Origin: Acinetobacter sp. ANC 4805
GTDB lineage: Bacteria > Pseudomonadota > Gammaproteobacteria > Pseudomonadales > Moraxellaceae
NCBI RefSeq assembly: GCF_022549495.1
Contig: NZ_JAKZGD010000012.1
Coordinates: 45,075 to 109,074, forward strand
Reading direction: 5' to 3'
Length of the DNA: 64,000 nucleotides
A program made the position numbers and the translations under genes. Below, one piece after another: positions 46,697 through 57,049 of the stretch (position 1 is the stretch's first letter; the number at the start of each line of letters is the position of its first letter). Under the pieces are notes generated by a model. That model had not been told where the DNA came from. It did no database searches and saw nothing but the letters and a program-made list of their open reading frames with translations.

Positions 46697-47641
46697 TTAT
46701 CCAAAGAAGTTTCGCAAGTCTTCTTTCGCCTGCTTTATCGTCACATAAGTTTTAAAATCGTGTATTTCTTGCAAAGAACGTAACCAAGTGTATTGACGTT
46801 TGGCAAGTTGCCGTGTCGCAAATAACGCTTTGTTCTCCATTTCTACTTTATTTTTGAGACTTAAGTCACTTTTTAATAAAAAATCTAAAGCTTGACGATA
46901 ACCGACAGACCGCATGGATGGTAAATTATCATTTAAATCGTATTTTCTAATTAAGTCCTCTACTTCATTTAAAAAACCAATGCTCCACATTTTACTTAAC
47001 CGTTGTTCAATGCGTTGATGTAATTCTACCCGATCTGGCATGAGCGCGTAATTATGAAATATGTAACGATATGGTTGGTTTTTAGGCTGTTCAGCTTGTA
47101 ATTTTGTTATTGGTTCACCTGTAATGCGATATACCTCTAGCGCCCGAATAATTCTTTGCTTATCAGAAACCTTAAATTTCTCACCAGCAACAGGATCAAC
47201 TGTAACCAACTCCTCATAAACAGCTTGCCAGCCTTCTTGTTCAGCTTTTGCAATAATTGCATCACGTATGCTTTGATCAGCATTTGGCAGATTATCGGCA
47301 AGCCCTTCAAGCAACGATTTAAAATATAGCATAGTTCCACCAACCAAAATTGGTGTTTTTCCTCGCGAATGCATATCATCAATCAGTGGACAAACATCTT
47401 CAACAAATTGTGCTGCTGAATACACCTCTAGTGGCGTAATAATATCAATTAAATGATGCGGATATTGTGCTTGCTCCTCTTTAGTGGGCTTTGCAGTCCC
47501 GATATCCATGTCTTTATAGACTAAAGCTGAATCCACAGAAATTAGTTCAAAATTACCACGCTCATAAAGTTCACATGCCAATGCGGTTTTACCACTTGCG
47601 GTAGGTCCCATTAAATTGATGACGGGCAATTGATTTGACAT
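46697..47641 (-). CDS. miaA: tRNA dimethylallyltransferase
   Basis: A 314-residue enzyme that adds a dimethylallyl group to A37 of tRNAs reading UNN codons. P-loop [11 protein letters not shown] (about 12-22), the [16 protein letters not shown] motif, and [15 protein letters not shown] match MiaA. Length matches E. coli (316). It lies 6 bp after mutL and before hfq, the conserved mutL-miaA-hfq order. Confidence 0.95.
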   Translation of the reverse strand: MSNQLPVINLMGPTASGKTALACELYERGNFELISVDSALVYKDMDIGTAKPTKEEQAQYPHHLIDIITPLEVYSAAQFVEDVCPLIDDMHSRGKTPILVGGTMLYFKSLLEGLADNLPNADQSIRDAIIAKAEQEGWQAVYEELVTVDPVAGEKFKVSDKQRIIRALEVYRITGEPITKLQAEQPKNQPYRYIFHNYALMPDRVELHQRIEQRLSKMWSIGFLNEVEDLIRKYDLNDNLPSMRSVGYRQALDFLLKSDLSLKNKVEMENKALFATRQLAKRQYTWLRSLQEIHDFKTYVTIKQAKEDLRNFFG

Positions 47642-47647
47642 GTAAAA

Positions 47648-49636
47648 CTACTCTCCTCGAGCAAATAATTTATCTAATTGATGTAATGGAAACGCACGCC
47701 AAGTTGGACGCCCATGATTACATTGGCTCGCAAACTCAGTCTGTTCCATTTGACGCAATAAAGCATTCATTTCGGATAGACTTAACTGGCGATGTGCACG
47801 TACTGCACCATGACACGCCATCCCCGCTAATAGTTCATCACGTTTTTGCAATAAACCTCTCGCTTCATCATTCGGGTCAAGATCATTTAACAATTCAGGA
47901 ATTAAATGACCAAAATCTGCTTTGTGCAAAATCGCAGGCACACCACGAACAATCACCTGCTCATCACCATACTGATCAATTTCCAATCCTAAACGTTGCA
48001 ATTGTGACTGCAACTCCTCAACACGGGTGGCTTGCATTCGTGTGATCGACACTATTTTTGGAATCAGTAGCTGTTGTGACGTCCAGAATTCAGGTTTATC
48101 CCATGCAGCTTTCATTTGTTGTAGCAGAATACGCTCATGCGCTGCATGCATATCGACAATAATCAAACCTTCGGTATTTTGCGCCAAAATATAAATACCA
48201 TGAAGCTGAGCAATTGCGATGCCTAATGGAAATTCATCAACACGAGAAGGCATCGTTTGATCATCTATTGCCCGCTCTTTATCAAAGGAATGAGCTGCGG
48301 TTGTAGCAGCGTAAGGGATTTGCTCATCACGCAAAGGTGCTAAATAAGTTTTGAGTGCATTATTTAGTTGTGCCGTACCATTATAATGAGGTTGTTGTGG
48401 GACTGAATGATATTGCACCGCTTGTGGACGACTGTGATTAAAGTCCGTCAATAAATCTGTTGATATTTCTACTTGCTGATTGGCTTGTGGCTCAGATTCT
48501 ACAATTGCACGATGTAAATTAAATTGTTCTTGGTATTTCGGTTGTGGCTGATAATTAAAATTCTCTGTCGCGGCATCATCCATTTTCATGGCTTGGGCTA
48601 AATCAGTGCTTGCTGTTTGAAATTGCGACAATGTTGCTTTAGCATAATGACGTACAAACTCATGCACTTCACGTTGATTTAAAAAGCGAATTTCATGTTT
48701 GGTTGGATGTACATTGACATCGATATTTTCAGGGTCAACTTCTAAAAACAACAAATAAGAGGAATGTTGATGCCCATGCAAAATACCTTCATAAGCCATA
48801 CGCAAAGCATGTGAAATGGTTTTATCTTTCACAATACGCCCATTCACATATACATATTGTAAATCTGCTTGCGCACGTGCATCTGAAGGATGCCCCAACC
48901 AACCAGACAAACGCATATTGATACTTTCTGCATCAATCCAATATGCATTTTGGATAAATGCTTGACCCAATAATTGTTGCACTCGTTGATAACGTAATTC
49001 ACCACTATCTGCGATGGGTAAATTCAAACGAATATTATCGTTATGTTCGAGTACAAAACGAATTTCAAAATGAGTCAAAGCCAAACGGCGAACTATTTCT
49101 TCAATATGACCAAATTCTGTGCTTGGTTTTTTTAAAAATTTACGGCGAGCAGGCACATTAAAAAATAAGTCCTGCACACGGATATGTGTACCTTTTTGTG
49201 CTGCAACGGCCTGTATTTGCTGATGATCAAAAGCCGTTCCATTGACTTCAACTTGATAGCCGATACCTTGCTCATCTTGACTACTGGTTAAAGTTAAACG
49301 TGATACCGCAGCAATCGAAGCTAATGCCTCTCCACGAAAGCCTAAACTAACAATCGCATGCAAGTCTTCCGATGTTTTAATTTTACTTGTAGCATGCCGC
49401 ATCACCGCTAATGGTAAATCTTCAGGATGAATTCCATGGCCATTATCAATGATTTCAATCAGAGTCGAACCACCTTGCGCCACCCGAATAATAAGTTCGG
49501 TTGCGCCAGCATCGATTGCATTTTCTAATAATTCTTTAACAACTGATGATGGACGTTCAATCACCTCACCCGCAGCAATCTGGTTGGCTAAGGCAGCATC
49601 AAGGGTATGAATACGACGAGTTGAATCATGCACCAT
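47648..49636 (-). CDS. mutL: DNA mismatch repair protein MutL
   Basis: A 662-residue MutL. The N-terminal GHKL ATPase has [22 protein letters not shown] and GFRGEAL. A Gln/His-rich linker (about 330-470) leads to the C-terminal dimerisation domain. This has endonuclease-type motifs: [12 protein letters not shown] (the usual last Glu of DQHA-x2-E-x4-E is Gln here), ACHGAVRA and CNHGRPTW. MutL with these motifs is typical of bacteria lacking MutH, so this MutL probably nicks DNA itself. It overlaps tsaE by 11 bp. Confidence 0.95.
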   Translation of the reverse strand: MVHDSTRRIHTLDAALANQIAAGEVIERPSSVVKELLENAIDAGATELIIRVAQGGSTLIEIIDNGHGIHPEDLPLAVMRHATSKIKTSEDLHAIVSLGFRGEALASIAAVSRLTLTSSQDEQGIGYQVEVNGTAFDHQQIQAVAAQKGTHIRVQDLFFNVPARRKFLKKPSTEFGHIEEIVRRLALTHFEIRFVLEHNDNIRLNLPIADSGELRYQRVQQLLGQAFIQNAYWIDAESINMRLSGWLGHPSDARAQADLQYVYVNGRIVKDKTISHALRMAYEGILHGHQHSSYLLFLEVDPENIDVNVHPTKHEIRFLNQREVHEFVRHYAKATLSQFQTASTDLAQAMKMDDAATENFNYQPQPKYQEQFNLHRAIVESEPQANQQVEISTDLLTDFNHSRPQAVQYHSVPQQPHYNGTAQLNNALKTYLAPLRDEQIPYAATTAAHSFDKERAIDDQTMPSRVDEFPLGIAIAQLHGIYILAQNTEGLIIVDMHAAHERILLQQMKAAWDKPEFWTSQQLLIPKIVSITRMQATRVEELQSQLQRLGLEIDQYGDEQVIVRGVPAILHKADFGHLIPELLNDLDPNDEARGLLQKRDELLAGMACHGAVRAHRQLSLSEMNALLRQMEQTEFASQCNHGRPTWRAFPLHQLDKLFARGE

Positions 49637-50102
49637 TCAATTGTTCCTGCAAAATTTGAGCTAAAGGCTCAGATGTCGTGGTCAATGTCACAAATCGAGT
49701 TAACTCATCATCTGATTTTTGAATATCAATGATTACATCGGCTTGAGGAATTTCATCCCCACCTTTCGATGGCCATTCAAATAAAAATAAAGCATCAGGT
49801 GTTTCTAAATAGTCACGGATTCCCATCAACTCTAATTCATAGGGATCATCTAAACGATATAAATCGAAATGGAAAATTTCTTTGCCTTGAATGGTATAGG
49901 GTTCAACCAAGGTATAAGTTGGACTTTTTACTGAACCTTGATGCCCAAGATGTTGTAGAAAATAACGCGTAAATGTCGTTTTCCCAGCCCCTAAATCACC
50001 AATCAAATATATAATGCCTGAATGCACTTGTTGTGAAAGCACTTGCGCAAAATATTGAGTGTCTTGTTCATGATTTAAAGTAAATTTCACTGAATATGAC
50101 AT
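49626..50102 (-). CDS. tsaE: tRNA threonylcarbamoyladenosine ATPase TsaE
   Basis: A 158-residue P-loop ATPase acting with TsaB, TsaC and TsaD to form t6A37 in tRNAs reading ANN codons. Walker A is [15 protein letters not shown] (about 37-51), followed by [12 protein letters not shown] and [14 protein letters not shown]. Length matches E. coli (153). First gene of the tsaE-mutL-miaA-hfq unit; divergent from 50223. Confidence 0.93.
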   Translation of the reverse strand: MSYSVKFTLNHEQDTQYFAQVLSQQVHSGIIYLIGDLGAGKTTFTRYFLQHLGHQGSVKSPTYTLVEPYTIQGKEIFHFDLYRLDDPYELELMGIRDYLETPDALFLFEWPSKGGDEIPQADVIIDIQKSDDELTRFVTLTTTSEPLAQILQEQLNGA

Positions 50103-50222
50103 GGCAAATAGAACAAAATTGGGATGCTGACTATGATAACATTGCCCTGAGGTAAAGCCTAATCTATGAAAAGAAGTTGATTCTTTTTAATGCAATCATG
50201 AGCTAAATATTAAAGGATAGAA

Positions 50223-50513
50223 ATGTCTTCTGAATCTTTATTTATACATTGCGAATGTCATGGTCAAAATTATGCTGCTGTCGTATGCGGACATTTGATT
50301 CAAAATAACAATAATTATCCTCTGGGTTTTATTGAAAATGTTTCTACTCCAACAAATCCACAAGGTTGGTGTTTGGCATGCGAATACGTTTTTACTCAGG
50401 AAAATGGTATGACAGATTCATTCCATAACTTTAATAATATGGCTGTTGTCTGCACTCAATGCTATCAAGAGATAAAAACTAAACACGATATCTATAAAAA
50501 TCAGCAATCTTAA
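50223..50513 (+). CDS. Small cysteine-rich protein of unknown function
   Basis: A 96-residue soluble protein with four well-spaced Cys pairs or singles: CECHGQNYAAVVC near the N-terminus, CLAC (about 59-62) and CTQC (about 79-82). It is probably a zinc-binding small protein. No family recognised. A weak AAGGATAG precedes the ATG. It lies 26 bp before the pseudouridine synthase on the same strand. Confidence 0.6.
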   Translation: MSSESLFIHCECHGQNYAAVVCGHLIQNNNNYPLGFIENVSTPTNPQGWCLACEYVFTQENGMTDSFHNFNNMAVVCTQCYQEIKTKHDIYKNQQS

Positions 50514-50539
50514 TAAACTTGGTCACTTACTAACTAAAT

Positions 50540-51454
50540 ATGATTGATTCTACTGCATCTATCTTTTCTCCCCCCTTAATCAATGGTGTCAGTGCCAGTA
50601 AAGTCTTTTTACCCCATGACATTTCTGCACCTACAATTTTTGCTTATCTTTGCCAACACTTTCCACATATTCAATCAAGCGAATGGCAACAACGTTTTAG
50701 CGATGAATTAATCTACGCTGCGAACGGTGAAAAATTAAAAATAGACAGTATCTATACGCCGAATAGCCATATTTTTTATTATCGTTTCCTTGCTCAAGAA
50801 ATTTATGTGCCTTTTCAGCATGAAATTTTATACGAAAATGATGATCTTCTGGTGGTCGATAAACCGCACTTCCTGACAATGACACCGACAGGACAATACG
50901 TTCAGGAAACTTTATTAGTCCGCTTAAAAAAACAAACAGGCTATGAAGCACTGACTCCAATCCACAGATTAGATCGAGAAACAGCAGGTGTCGTTTTATT
51001 CTGTAAAAAACCAGAATGTAGAGGGATATACCAACAGCTTTTTGCCGATCGAAAAGTACAAAAAATCTATCATGCGATTGCTGCTTATCGTTCTGAAATC
51101 ATTTTTCCACAAACTTTACAATTGCATATGGAAAAAGGAAATCCTTTCTACACCATGCAAACTAATGCTGAAAAAGCTCAAAATACGGAAACATTCATCG
51201 AGCTACTTGAACACAACCAACAACATGCGAAATATCGACTTCAACCTAAAACAGGGAAACAGCATCAATTACGTGTACACCTTAATTATTTAGGTCTCCC
51301 GATTTTAAATGACCCCTTTTATCCAATGGTGGCGCATAAAGCTGATGATGACTTTAGCCAACCGCTACAGTTATTAGCAAAGGAAATTTATTTTATAGAT
51401 CCGATTCTAAATCAAGAAATGTGCTTTAGTTCTAATTTTGAACTTACATTGTAA
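50540..51454 (+). CDS. RluA-family pseudouridine synthase
   Basis: A 304-residue protein of the RluA family. Catalytic motif HRLDRETAGVVLFCK holds the essential Asp (about residue 149), after LLVVDKPHFLTMTP. The C-terminal RLQPKTGKQHQLRVHLNYLG is the family RNA-binding signature. It should convert uridine to pseudouridine in tRNA or rRNA; which position cannot be read. The N-terminal 90 residues are unlike the usual S4 domain. Confidence 0.85.
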   Translation: MIDSTASIFSPPLINGVSASKVFLPHDISAPTIFAYLCQHFPHIQSSEWQQRFSDELIYAANGEKLKIDSIYTPNSHIFYYRFLAQEIYVPFQHEILYENDDLLVVDKPHFLTMTPTGQYVQETLLVRLKKQTGYEALTPIHRLDRETAGVVLFCKKPECRGIYQQLFADRKVQKIYHAIAAYRSEIIFPQTLQLHMEKGNPFYTMQTNAEKAQNTETFIELLEHNQQHAKYRLQPKTGKQHQLRVHLNYLGLPILNDPFYPMVAHKADDDFSQPLQLLAKEIYFIDPILNQEMCFSSNFELTL

Positions 51455-51562
51455 ATACAGCGTAATGACAAAAAATCTATTTTTCACTTCAAAAATATTG
51501 AAATTACATTGCAATGGTTTAGAATACATGACGATAATTAAAAATATTTGGTCTTATTCTGT

Positions 51563-51871
51563 ATGCGAAAAACAGAAGTTTATCAGGTTCGCCTCGATTC
51601 ACAGGAAAAGAAACAGGCTTTTGCCGTTTTTAAACAGCTCGGCATATCCCCTGCTCAAGCCGTTCGTCTTTTCTTTAAGCAAGTCGTTCTGACGAAGTCG
51701 ATTCCATTTGCAATTGAAAACCAAAACATCAACATGGAGCAGTTACTTAAGCTTCGTAAATCTAAAAATGCCACAACAAACGAAAATCCATCCGCAATTG
51801 ATATGGAAGATGATCACGAAGATTTATTTGAAGAGCTGAATGCACTTTTAGGTGAAAGTGACAAAAGTTAA
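51563..51871 (+). CDS. RelB/DinJ-like antitoxin, no adjacent toxin
   Basis: A 102-residue protein whose N-terminus (MRKTEVYQVRLDSQEKKQAFA, then KQLGISPAQAVRLFFKQVVLTKSIPF) matches RelB/DinJ ribbon-helix-helix antitoxins. The rest (residues 60-102) is polar and acidic, as in the toxin-binding tail. No RelE/YafQ toxin frame follows or precedes; the next gene is a GNAT enzyme. So it is an orphan antitoxin or a regulator derived from one. Confidence 0.78.
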   Translation: MRKTEVYQVRLDSQEKKQAFAVFKQLGISPAQAVRLFFKQVVLTKSIPFAIENQNINMEQLLKLRKSKNATTNENPSAIDMEDDHEDLFEELNALLGESDKS

Positions 51872-51969
51872 CAATGTTGCATTTATAAACAAGTTTTTAT
51901 TTTTTAAGCTGAATTTTTTTCGTTATCCTGACAGTTCAAATAAAATTATAAATGTAAGGATAGACTGGA

Positions 51970-52413
51970 ATGATTGTTAAACGAGCGACCAAAGAAGATC
52001 TTCATCAACTTGCTGTCTTGTTTGACGAATACCGCCAATTCTACGGTGCGTCATCGAATGTCGAACAATCTTTTCAATTTTTAAAACATCGTTTTGACAA
52101 TAAAGATAGCGTCATTTTCATTCATCTTAAAGACGATGATTTCACTGGCTTTGTTTTACTCTATCTCGCATTTTCCTCTGTTGCTTGTGAAACGTATTAC
52201 ATTTTAGATGATGTCTATGTCACACCATCTTATCGCAAACAAGGCTCTGCAAAACAATTGATTGATACTGCCATTCTTTTTGCACGTCACGATAATGCTC
52301 AGCGGATTAGCCTTGAAACACAGAAGAATAATTACCAATCACACCAACTCTATGAGCAAATGGGCTTTATTCGTGATGATGAATTCAAGACCTTTCATTG
52401 CTTCTTAAAGTAA
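51970..52413 (+). CDS. GNAT-family N-acetyltransferase
   Basis: A 147-residue GNAT enzyme. The acetyl-CoA signature appears as YVTPSYRKQGSAKQLIDTAI (Q/R-x-x-G-x-A variant), preceded by YYILDDVY and followed by LETQKNNYQSHQLYEQMGF, the standard C-terminal strand. Acceptor unknown. Its stop abuts the convergent rsuA-like stop with no gap, so the two transcripts must overlap. Confidence 0.85.
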   Translation: MIVKRATKEDLHQLAVLFDEYRQFYGASSNVEQSFQFLKHRFDNKDSVIFIHLKDDDFTGFVLLYLAFSSVACETYYILDDVYVTPSYRKQGSAKQLIDTAILFARHDNAQRISLETQKNNYQSHQLYEQMGFIRDDEFKTFHCFLK

Positions 52414-53127
52414 TCATTCATCTAAAGCAATATTTTGACCCAGCTGTTTTTGTGATGGTGTTAAATAGATCCACTCACCTTCTTTTAATTCAGGAAGTTC
52501 TAGTAAACCGATTTGATGTCGATGCAAAACTTCAACCTTATTACCAACCGCAGCCAACATACGTTTGACTTGATGATAAACACCTTGATGAATCGTCATC
52601 GCCAATTGATGTGTTGAAAATAGTTGAACATTGGTGGCAGCATAAATACCTTTTTCATTACGTAATTCTACCCCTTGTTCTAAAGCCATTTTCTGTTCAG
52701 GCATGATCGGATCAGCAGTGGTCACATGATACACTTTAGGGACATGTTTTCGTGGATTGGTTAATGCTTGTAAATATTGACCATCATCCGTTAACAGCAA
52801 TAACCCTGTTGTATCTTGGTCTAAACGCCCAACACACTGAATGCCTCGATGAATCAAAATTTCAGGCAATAAACTAAATACACTTTTATGATGTGTTGCC
52901 TGATGTGAGCATTCATAACCTTGTGGTTTATTTAAAACAATATAGATATGCTCTCGATATTGATATTCATCACCAAACACATGAAAGCAAAGCTGTTCCG
53001 TATTAATATTCTGCTTAGGATTATTACAAACCTGATTTTCGATTTGTACAGAACCATTTTTAATTAACTGCTGGCAATACTTACGTGAACCAAAGCCCTG
53101 AGATTGCAAAATTTTTTCCAGCAGCAT
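52414..53127 (-). CDS. rsuA: RsuA/RluB-type pseudouridine synthase
   Basis: A 237-residue protein: N-terminal S4 domain (MLLEKILQSQGFGSRKYCQQLI), then the catalytic domain with GRLDQDTTGLLLLTDDG (catalytic Asp about residue 103) and a C-terminal MTIHQGVYHQVKRMLAAVGN. This matches RsuA, which makes pseudouridine 516 in 16S rRNA (E. coli 231). Start ATG 53127 has GAGGG 7 nt upstream; the frame extends to 53145 without better support. Confidence 0.88.
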   Translation of the reverse strand: MLLEKILQSQGFGSRKYCQQLIKNGSVQIENQVCNNPKQNINTEQLCFHVFGDEYQYREHIYIVLNKPQGYECSHQATHHKSVFSLLPEILIHRGIQCVGRLDQDTTGLLLLTDDGQYLQALTNPRKHVPKVYHVTTADPIMPEQKMALEQGVELRNEKGIYAATNVQLFSTHQLAMTIHQGVYHQVKRMLAAVGNKVEVLHRHQIGLLELPELKEGEWIYLTPSQKQLGQNIALDE

Positions 53128-53373
53128 AAATAAACCCTCACTCAAACTTCATGTATTCTACCCGATTCATCTCTTTTAAGTTGTTCCAAAAATCATCACT
53201 CTTTGTTTTTTATAGTTTATTCATAATCCCTTCATTTGTAATAGAACATATACAAAACCATCATTAAACTCTCTCAATCTAACTATTACGCTTCATATTT
53301 CCACTTAGAAATCTTGTTACATTTGCCACAAGCAAAAGAATACTGTCCAAAAGAATGGATAAGGAGTTTCATC

Positions 53374-53829
53374 ATGAAATCGAATATGTGGTTATGTAGC
53401 ATTATCTTAGCAAGTTCATCGTTGATGACTGTTACCCATGCAGGTAATTCAACTCGTGTCGCAGCGACATCAGCTCTAGGTAGTGTTGTCGGTACAGCAA
53501 TTGGGCAACAGTTAGGTGGGCAAACAGGAGCAATGATTGGCTCTGCAATTGGTGGTGGTTTAGGTGGTACTGGTGGTTACACCGTAGGTCGTAATGTGGC
53601 TGGAACCAATGGTGGTTATATTGGCGCTGCTTTAGGTGCGGCAGGCGGTGCGACTTTAGGTCAAAAAGTAGGACAAGATCGTGATGAAGATCGTCGCTAC
53701 GAAAGTCGTCGTTCGTATGATGATCGTCGTTATGAAAATCGCCGCTCTTATGATGAACGCCGCTACTACAATTCTCGCCATAATTATCGTCATGATAATG
53801 GCTATCACCGTGGTTGGTATAAAGACTAA
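53374..53829 (+). CDS. Glycine-zipper protein with Arg/Tyr-rich tail
   Basis: A 151-residue secreted protein. Signal peptide about 1-23 (cleavage near THAG). The middle (about 35-100) is a glycine-zipper, two helix-pairs with GSVVGTAIGQQLGGQTGAM and GGYIGAALGAAGGATLG, as in OmpA-like/SlyB-type domains that insert in or span the envelope. The tail has repeated DRRYE/NRRSYDE-type charged units rich in Arg and Tyr. AGGAG lies 7 nt before ATG 53374. A strong terminator follows. Role unknown, probably envelope associated. Confidence 0.82.
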   Translation: MKSNMWLCSIILASSSLMTVTHAGNSTRVAATSALGSVVGTAIGQQLGGQTGAMIGSAIGGGLGGTGGYTVGRNVAGTNGGYIGAALGAAGGATLGQKVGQDRDEDRRYESRRSYDDRRYENRRSYDERRYYNSRHNYRHDNGYHRGWYKD

Positions 53830-53857
53830 TAATCAAACAATATTGCTTACCCTTTTG

Positions 53858-53879
53858 GCGCCTTCGGGCGCTTTTTTTT
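53858..53879 (+). terminator. Rho-independent terminator with TTCG tetraloop
   Basis: GCGCC-TTCG-GGCGC followed by eight T residues. A textbook stop for the glycine-zipper gene. Confidence 0.94.
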
Positions 53880-53970
53880 GTTTTAATGAATTGATACATA
53901 ATATCGAATAAAAACGATATACAAGATCAGATCAATATCGTATTATTTCGATATATGGTTTTAAGAGTCA

Positions 53971-54975
53971 ATGATGAAATCACTACATGATATAAAATTT
54001 TCTATTCTAGAGTTAGCACCTGTCAGAGATGATAAAAGTATTGAGTTTTCACTTCGTCATGCACTAGAGCTTGCTCAATATGCTGAAAATCTAGGTTACG
54101 AACGTTTTTGGTTAGCCGAACATCACAATATGGATGGTATTGCCAGTTCAGCCACTGCTGTTCTGTTGGGATTTGTTGCTGCACATACTCATAAGATTCG
54201 TTTAGGTTCTGGCGGTATCATGCTCCCTAATCATGCCCCACTTGTTGTTGCAGAACAATTCGGAACTTTAGCAACACTCTATCCGAACCGTTTTGAACTC
54301 GGTTTAGGTCGCGCACCTGGAACTGATCCGCTCACTATGCGAGCATTACGTCGCGGTCGCCAAGAAACGGAGGAACAATTTCCCCAAGATGTGATGGAAA
54401 TTTTACAATACTTCAAAGCACCACAACCAAATCAGAAAATTATTGCGACTCCTGGACAAAATACCCATGTTCCTGTTTGGTTACTCGGCTCAAGTTTATT
54501 TAGCGCACAACTGGCAGCTAAACTAGGACTTCCCTATTCTTTTGCCTCTCATTTTGCACCAAGAATGCTAGCTCAAGCAATTCAGATTTATCGTGAGAAC
54601 TTCCAGCCTTCTGAATATTTAAATCAACCTTATGTTTCCATGGGTGTACCCACTGTAATCGCAGCAACTGATGATGAAGCACAATATTTAGCAAGCAGTT
54701 CTTACCAACGAATTTTAAATCTAATTCGTGGGCATAGTTTAAAGCTAAAACCACCTATTGAATCGACGCAGGGTTTAGCAAGTAGTGCAGAACAAATAGC
54801 AATTCAGAATTTTTATGCTATGGCACAAATTGGCTCACCAGAAACGGTTAAAACAGGGTTAAATAAAATTGCCAATCAATATGATGTTGATGAGTTTATC
54901 TTTACTTGTGATATTTATGATACACAAAAACGTTTAGAAAACTTTAGTTTATTGATGGATATTAAAAAGGATTAG
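53971..54975 (+). CDS. LLM-class flavin-dependent oxidoreductase
   Basis: A 334-residue luciferase-like monooxygenase-family protein, of the group often called MsnO8-type. Early LELAPVRDD motif, [30 protein letters not shown], and [19 protein letters not shown] segments define the TIM-barrel flavin fold. Uses FMNH2 from a partner reductase; substrate unknown. ATG 53971 begins with two Met codons. A hairpin terminator at 55053-55092 lies downstream between it and the convergent fimbrial operon. Confidence 0.85.
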   Translation: MMKSLHDIKFSILELAPVRDDKSIEFSLRHALELAQYAENLGYERFWLAEHHNMDGIASSATAVLLGFVAAHTHKIRLGSGGIMLPNHAPLVVAEQFGTLATLYPNRFELGLGRAPGTDPLTMRALRRGRQETEEQFPQDVMEILQYFKAPQPNQKIIATPGQNTHVPVWLLGSSLFSAQLAAKLGLPYSFASHFAPRMLAQAIQIYRENFQPSEYLNQPYVSMGVPTVIAATDDEAQYLASSSYQRILNLIRGHSLKLKPPIESTQGLASSAEQIAIQNFYAMAQIGSPETVKTGLNKIANQYDVDEFIFTCDIYDTQKRLENFSLLMDIKKD

Positions 54976-55052
54976 AGAAAACATACAATTTTTTATGATT
55001 GGCTCAGTTTTCAATCTTACAGTATCATTCCACAATACTTATCAACATATTT

Positions 55053-55092
55053 CAAAGAGCACTTTGATAATTTAATATCAAAGTGCTCTTTG
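55053..55092. terminator. Strong hairpin between the LLM gene and the fimbrial operon
   Basis: CAAAGAGCACTTTGATA (55053-55069) and TATCAAAGTGCTCTTTG (55076-55092) form a perfect 17-bp stem with a 6-nt loop. T tracts are short on both sides, but the stem is long; it may stop or protect both convergent transcripts. Confidence 0.75.
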
Positions 55093-55180
55093 AGATGAAA
55101 AATAATTTCAAGGTATATATTCAAACGAAGACCAAGTAACATCATAGATAAGAATTCATCGCCAAGATTTTTTAAAATCA

Positions 55181-56264
55181 TCAAGCGGTCGTTCTTTTCA
55201 CCTGATTACTTTTCTTTCTAAATTGCAATGGTGTTTCGCCAGTCCAACTCTTGAAAGCACGCTGAAAAACACTTTGCTCAGCATATCCTACTAAATCAGA
55301 GATTTCACTAATATTAATTTCCTCATCCTTTAAATACATTTTAGCCAAATCTTCTCTCACTTTATTCAAAGCTTTGTTGAAATTAATCCCTGAATCAACC
55401 AAACTCTTTCTTAATTTCTGATTTGATATTCCCATATACTTAGCTACAGCATTCGTATTAATAACTTTCTGTCTTATACAGTAATTAATACTCGCATATA
55501 ATCTTTGCTCAAATCCATCATAAGTTTCCAACTGATTTATTAGCCGATCAGCCTGCTTTTTTAAGATTCTATACAAAATCGGGTCTGATCTATTTAAAGA
55601 TATCTTTTCAACCTCAGAAAAAGAAAATACGATAGAGGTCTCTCTAGCATTAAAAAATACGGGGCATTTAAAATAATCTTCATATATTCTGGTATTCTCT
55701 GGTGCAGAATAAATAATCTTCATATATTCTGGTATTCTCTGGTGCAGAATAAATAAACTTCAAACACTTTAAGGAAACCTTCAATGGATGAACTGCCTGT
55801 TTAATAATATTATAAAACAATGCTATTGCAGTTTCATCAACCAACAAACCTGGACGCCCTCTAGCATCGCCCCAACTTAACTCAACCAAATCATTATTAG
55901 ACTTTAAATGCATAATATTAAAATCATACACCAAACGATTATATGCAACAAAATCAGGGATTGCCTTCGAAAGCTTGGACTCTGAAAATGCAAGATAGGA
56001 AAGAATACCAGCATGAGCCAACTGAATATTTTTTGCAATTTCCAAGCCTAAACCTTGAATAGGATACTGATTATAGATGTGCGATAAAATATCACTCCAC
56101 ACTTGAAATGGAATACGCTCAGTGAGATCATTAGGCTGAAATGTCTTTCTATTCAAATATGTAAGACATTCTCTAGGGATATTAAGTCTATTAATAATAC
56201 AAAAATCAACAATCATCATTAACAATGATGTACTTACAGATCCTACATAGTGTGCATGAGACAT
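55181..56264 (-). pseudogene. AraC-family regulator broken by a 40-bp tandem duplication
   Basis: Two overlapping frames together make one AraC-family regulator. The first (from ATG 56264) gives an N-terminal arabinose-binding-like (PF12625-type) domain and stops at 55680 after an out-of-frame end (FCTREYQNI). The second (to 55181) gives the C-terminal HTH_18 domain with SDLVGYAEQSVFQRAFKSWTGETPLQFR. Both frames contain YSAPENTRIYEDY because of the duplication. The span is 1084 bp; removing 40 bp gives 1044 bp, exactly 348 codons (347 residues), a normal length. The gene lies 38 bp after the second chaperone gene, in the fimbrial operon. A separate C-terminal product could start at ATG 55723. 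Currently likely OFF or partly active. Confidence 0.85.
55671..55756. repeat. Perfect 40-bp tandem duplication (2 copies) with 6-bp overhang
   Basis: Bases 55671-55710 are repeated exactly at 55711-55750, followed by AAATAA, the first 6 bp of the unit. In a one-copy gene AAATAA would flank the 40-bp segment on both sides, so slippage between these microhomologies can create or remove the second copy. Forty is not a multiple of three, so the copy number decides the reading frame. Confidence 0.95.
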
Positions 56265-56302
56265 TTGAAACGATATTCCATTGCTTATAAAATACTAAAA
56301 AA

Positions 56303-57049
56303 TTATTTACTAAGAAATAGCCCATCAAAAGTATAACCCTGATCATCAATTAGAGTGTAATCAACTTGGTATGAATAAGGTAACTCAGGATTTGAATCTA
56401 ATTCATATACCTTCTCCGAAAAAGGTTCAACCATTAGACCAACCTGATTGCTTATTTTAAAGCCCTTATCTTTTTGTTTTAAAACTATATTTATGAATGA
56501 AAGATGATAAGGTGTAGGATTATTACAGACTAGAACCCTATTACCATTCACCTCTTTTATAGAAAAGATTATTTTTTCTGAAATTTGCTCAATATCCATA
56601 GGTTTTAAAGACTTAGGACGATAAAAAACCTTCAACTGAGTATTCATTGCTAAATCAAGTCTAGCCCGGCTTTCCTCAGAAAGATTTAATTGTTGCTGAG
56701 TTTTACCTGGAATTTCATAAAGATTAAGCCAGAACACAGATTCTCGATCCTGTGGCATAGTATTACCATTATGAATAATACGTACTGCTTGAACACCTTT
56801 AGGGTTCATCTTAAAAACAGCAGGAAGCACAATAAAAGGAGCTTTACTTTGATCCGGATACCCCGCACCATTATCAACCCATGTTTGTGCAACGATTGGA
56901 TAATCATTAATATTTGCTAGAACTAATGAACGCTCACGCTCTGATTCATTATAAATCACGCGGTTTGATGATATCGCAAACCCTGCATAGGTGATGCTAT
57001 TGTGTGACAATAGCATCAAGAAACATAGTAATCTGATTATCATTCTCAT
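56303..57049 (-). CDS. Periplasmic fimbrial chaperone 2
   Basis: A 248-residue PapD-like chaperone with signal peptide about 1-22 (ending TYAG). Seen: the N-terminal strand GFAISSNRVIYNESERERSL, the G1-F1 loop region VFKMNPKGVQAVRII, and the chaperone signature RESVFWLNLYEIP. A basic LKVFYRPKSLK segment binds the pilin C-terminus. Starts overlapping the adhesin stop (ATGA), so tightly coupled to the adhesin. It is the second chaperone in the operon and may serve the adhesin specifically. Confidence 0.88.
   Translation of the reverse strand: MRMIIRLLCFLMLLSHNSITYAGFAISSNRVIYNESERERSLVLANINDYPIVAQTWVDNGAGYPDQSKAPFIVLPAVFKMNPKGVQAVRIIHNGNTMPQDRESVFWLNLYEIPGKTQQQLNLSEESRARLDLAMNTQLKVFYRPKSLKPMDIEQISEKIIFSIKEVNGNRVLVCNNPTPYHLSFINIVLKQKDKGFKISNQVGLMVEPFSEKVYELDSNPELPYSYQVDYTLIDDQGYTFDGLFLSK

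Noticed and set aside
51872..51969. Possible RelE-type toxin after the RelB-like gene
   Set aside because: No open frame of useful length exists before the GNAT gene, and the GNAT protein is not a toxin of the TacT type by its neighbours or sequence.
53432..53899. His/Asp-rich 155-residue minus-strand frame over the glycine-zipper gene
   Set aside because: It is the antisense of a repetitive Arg/Tyr coding region; the plus-strand gene has ribosome site, signal peptide and terminator.
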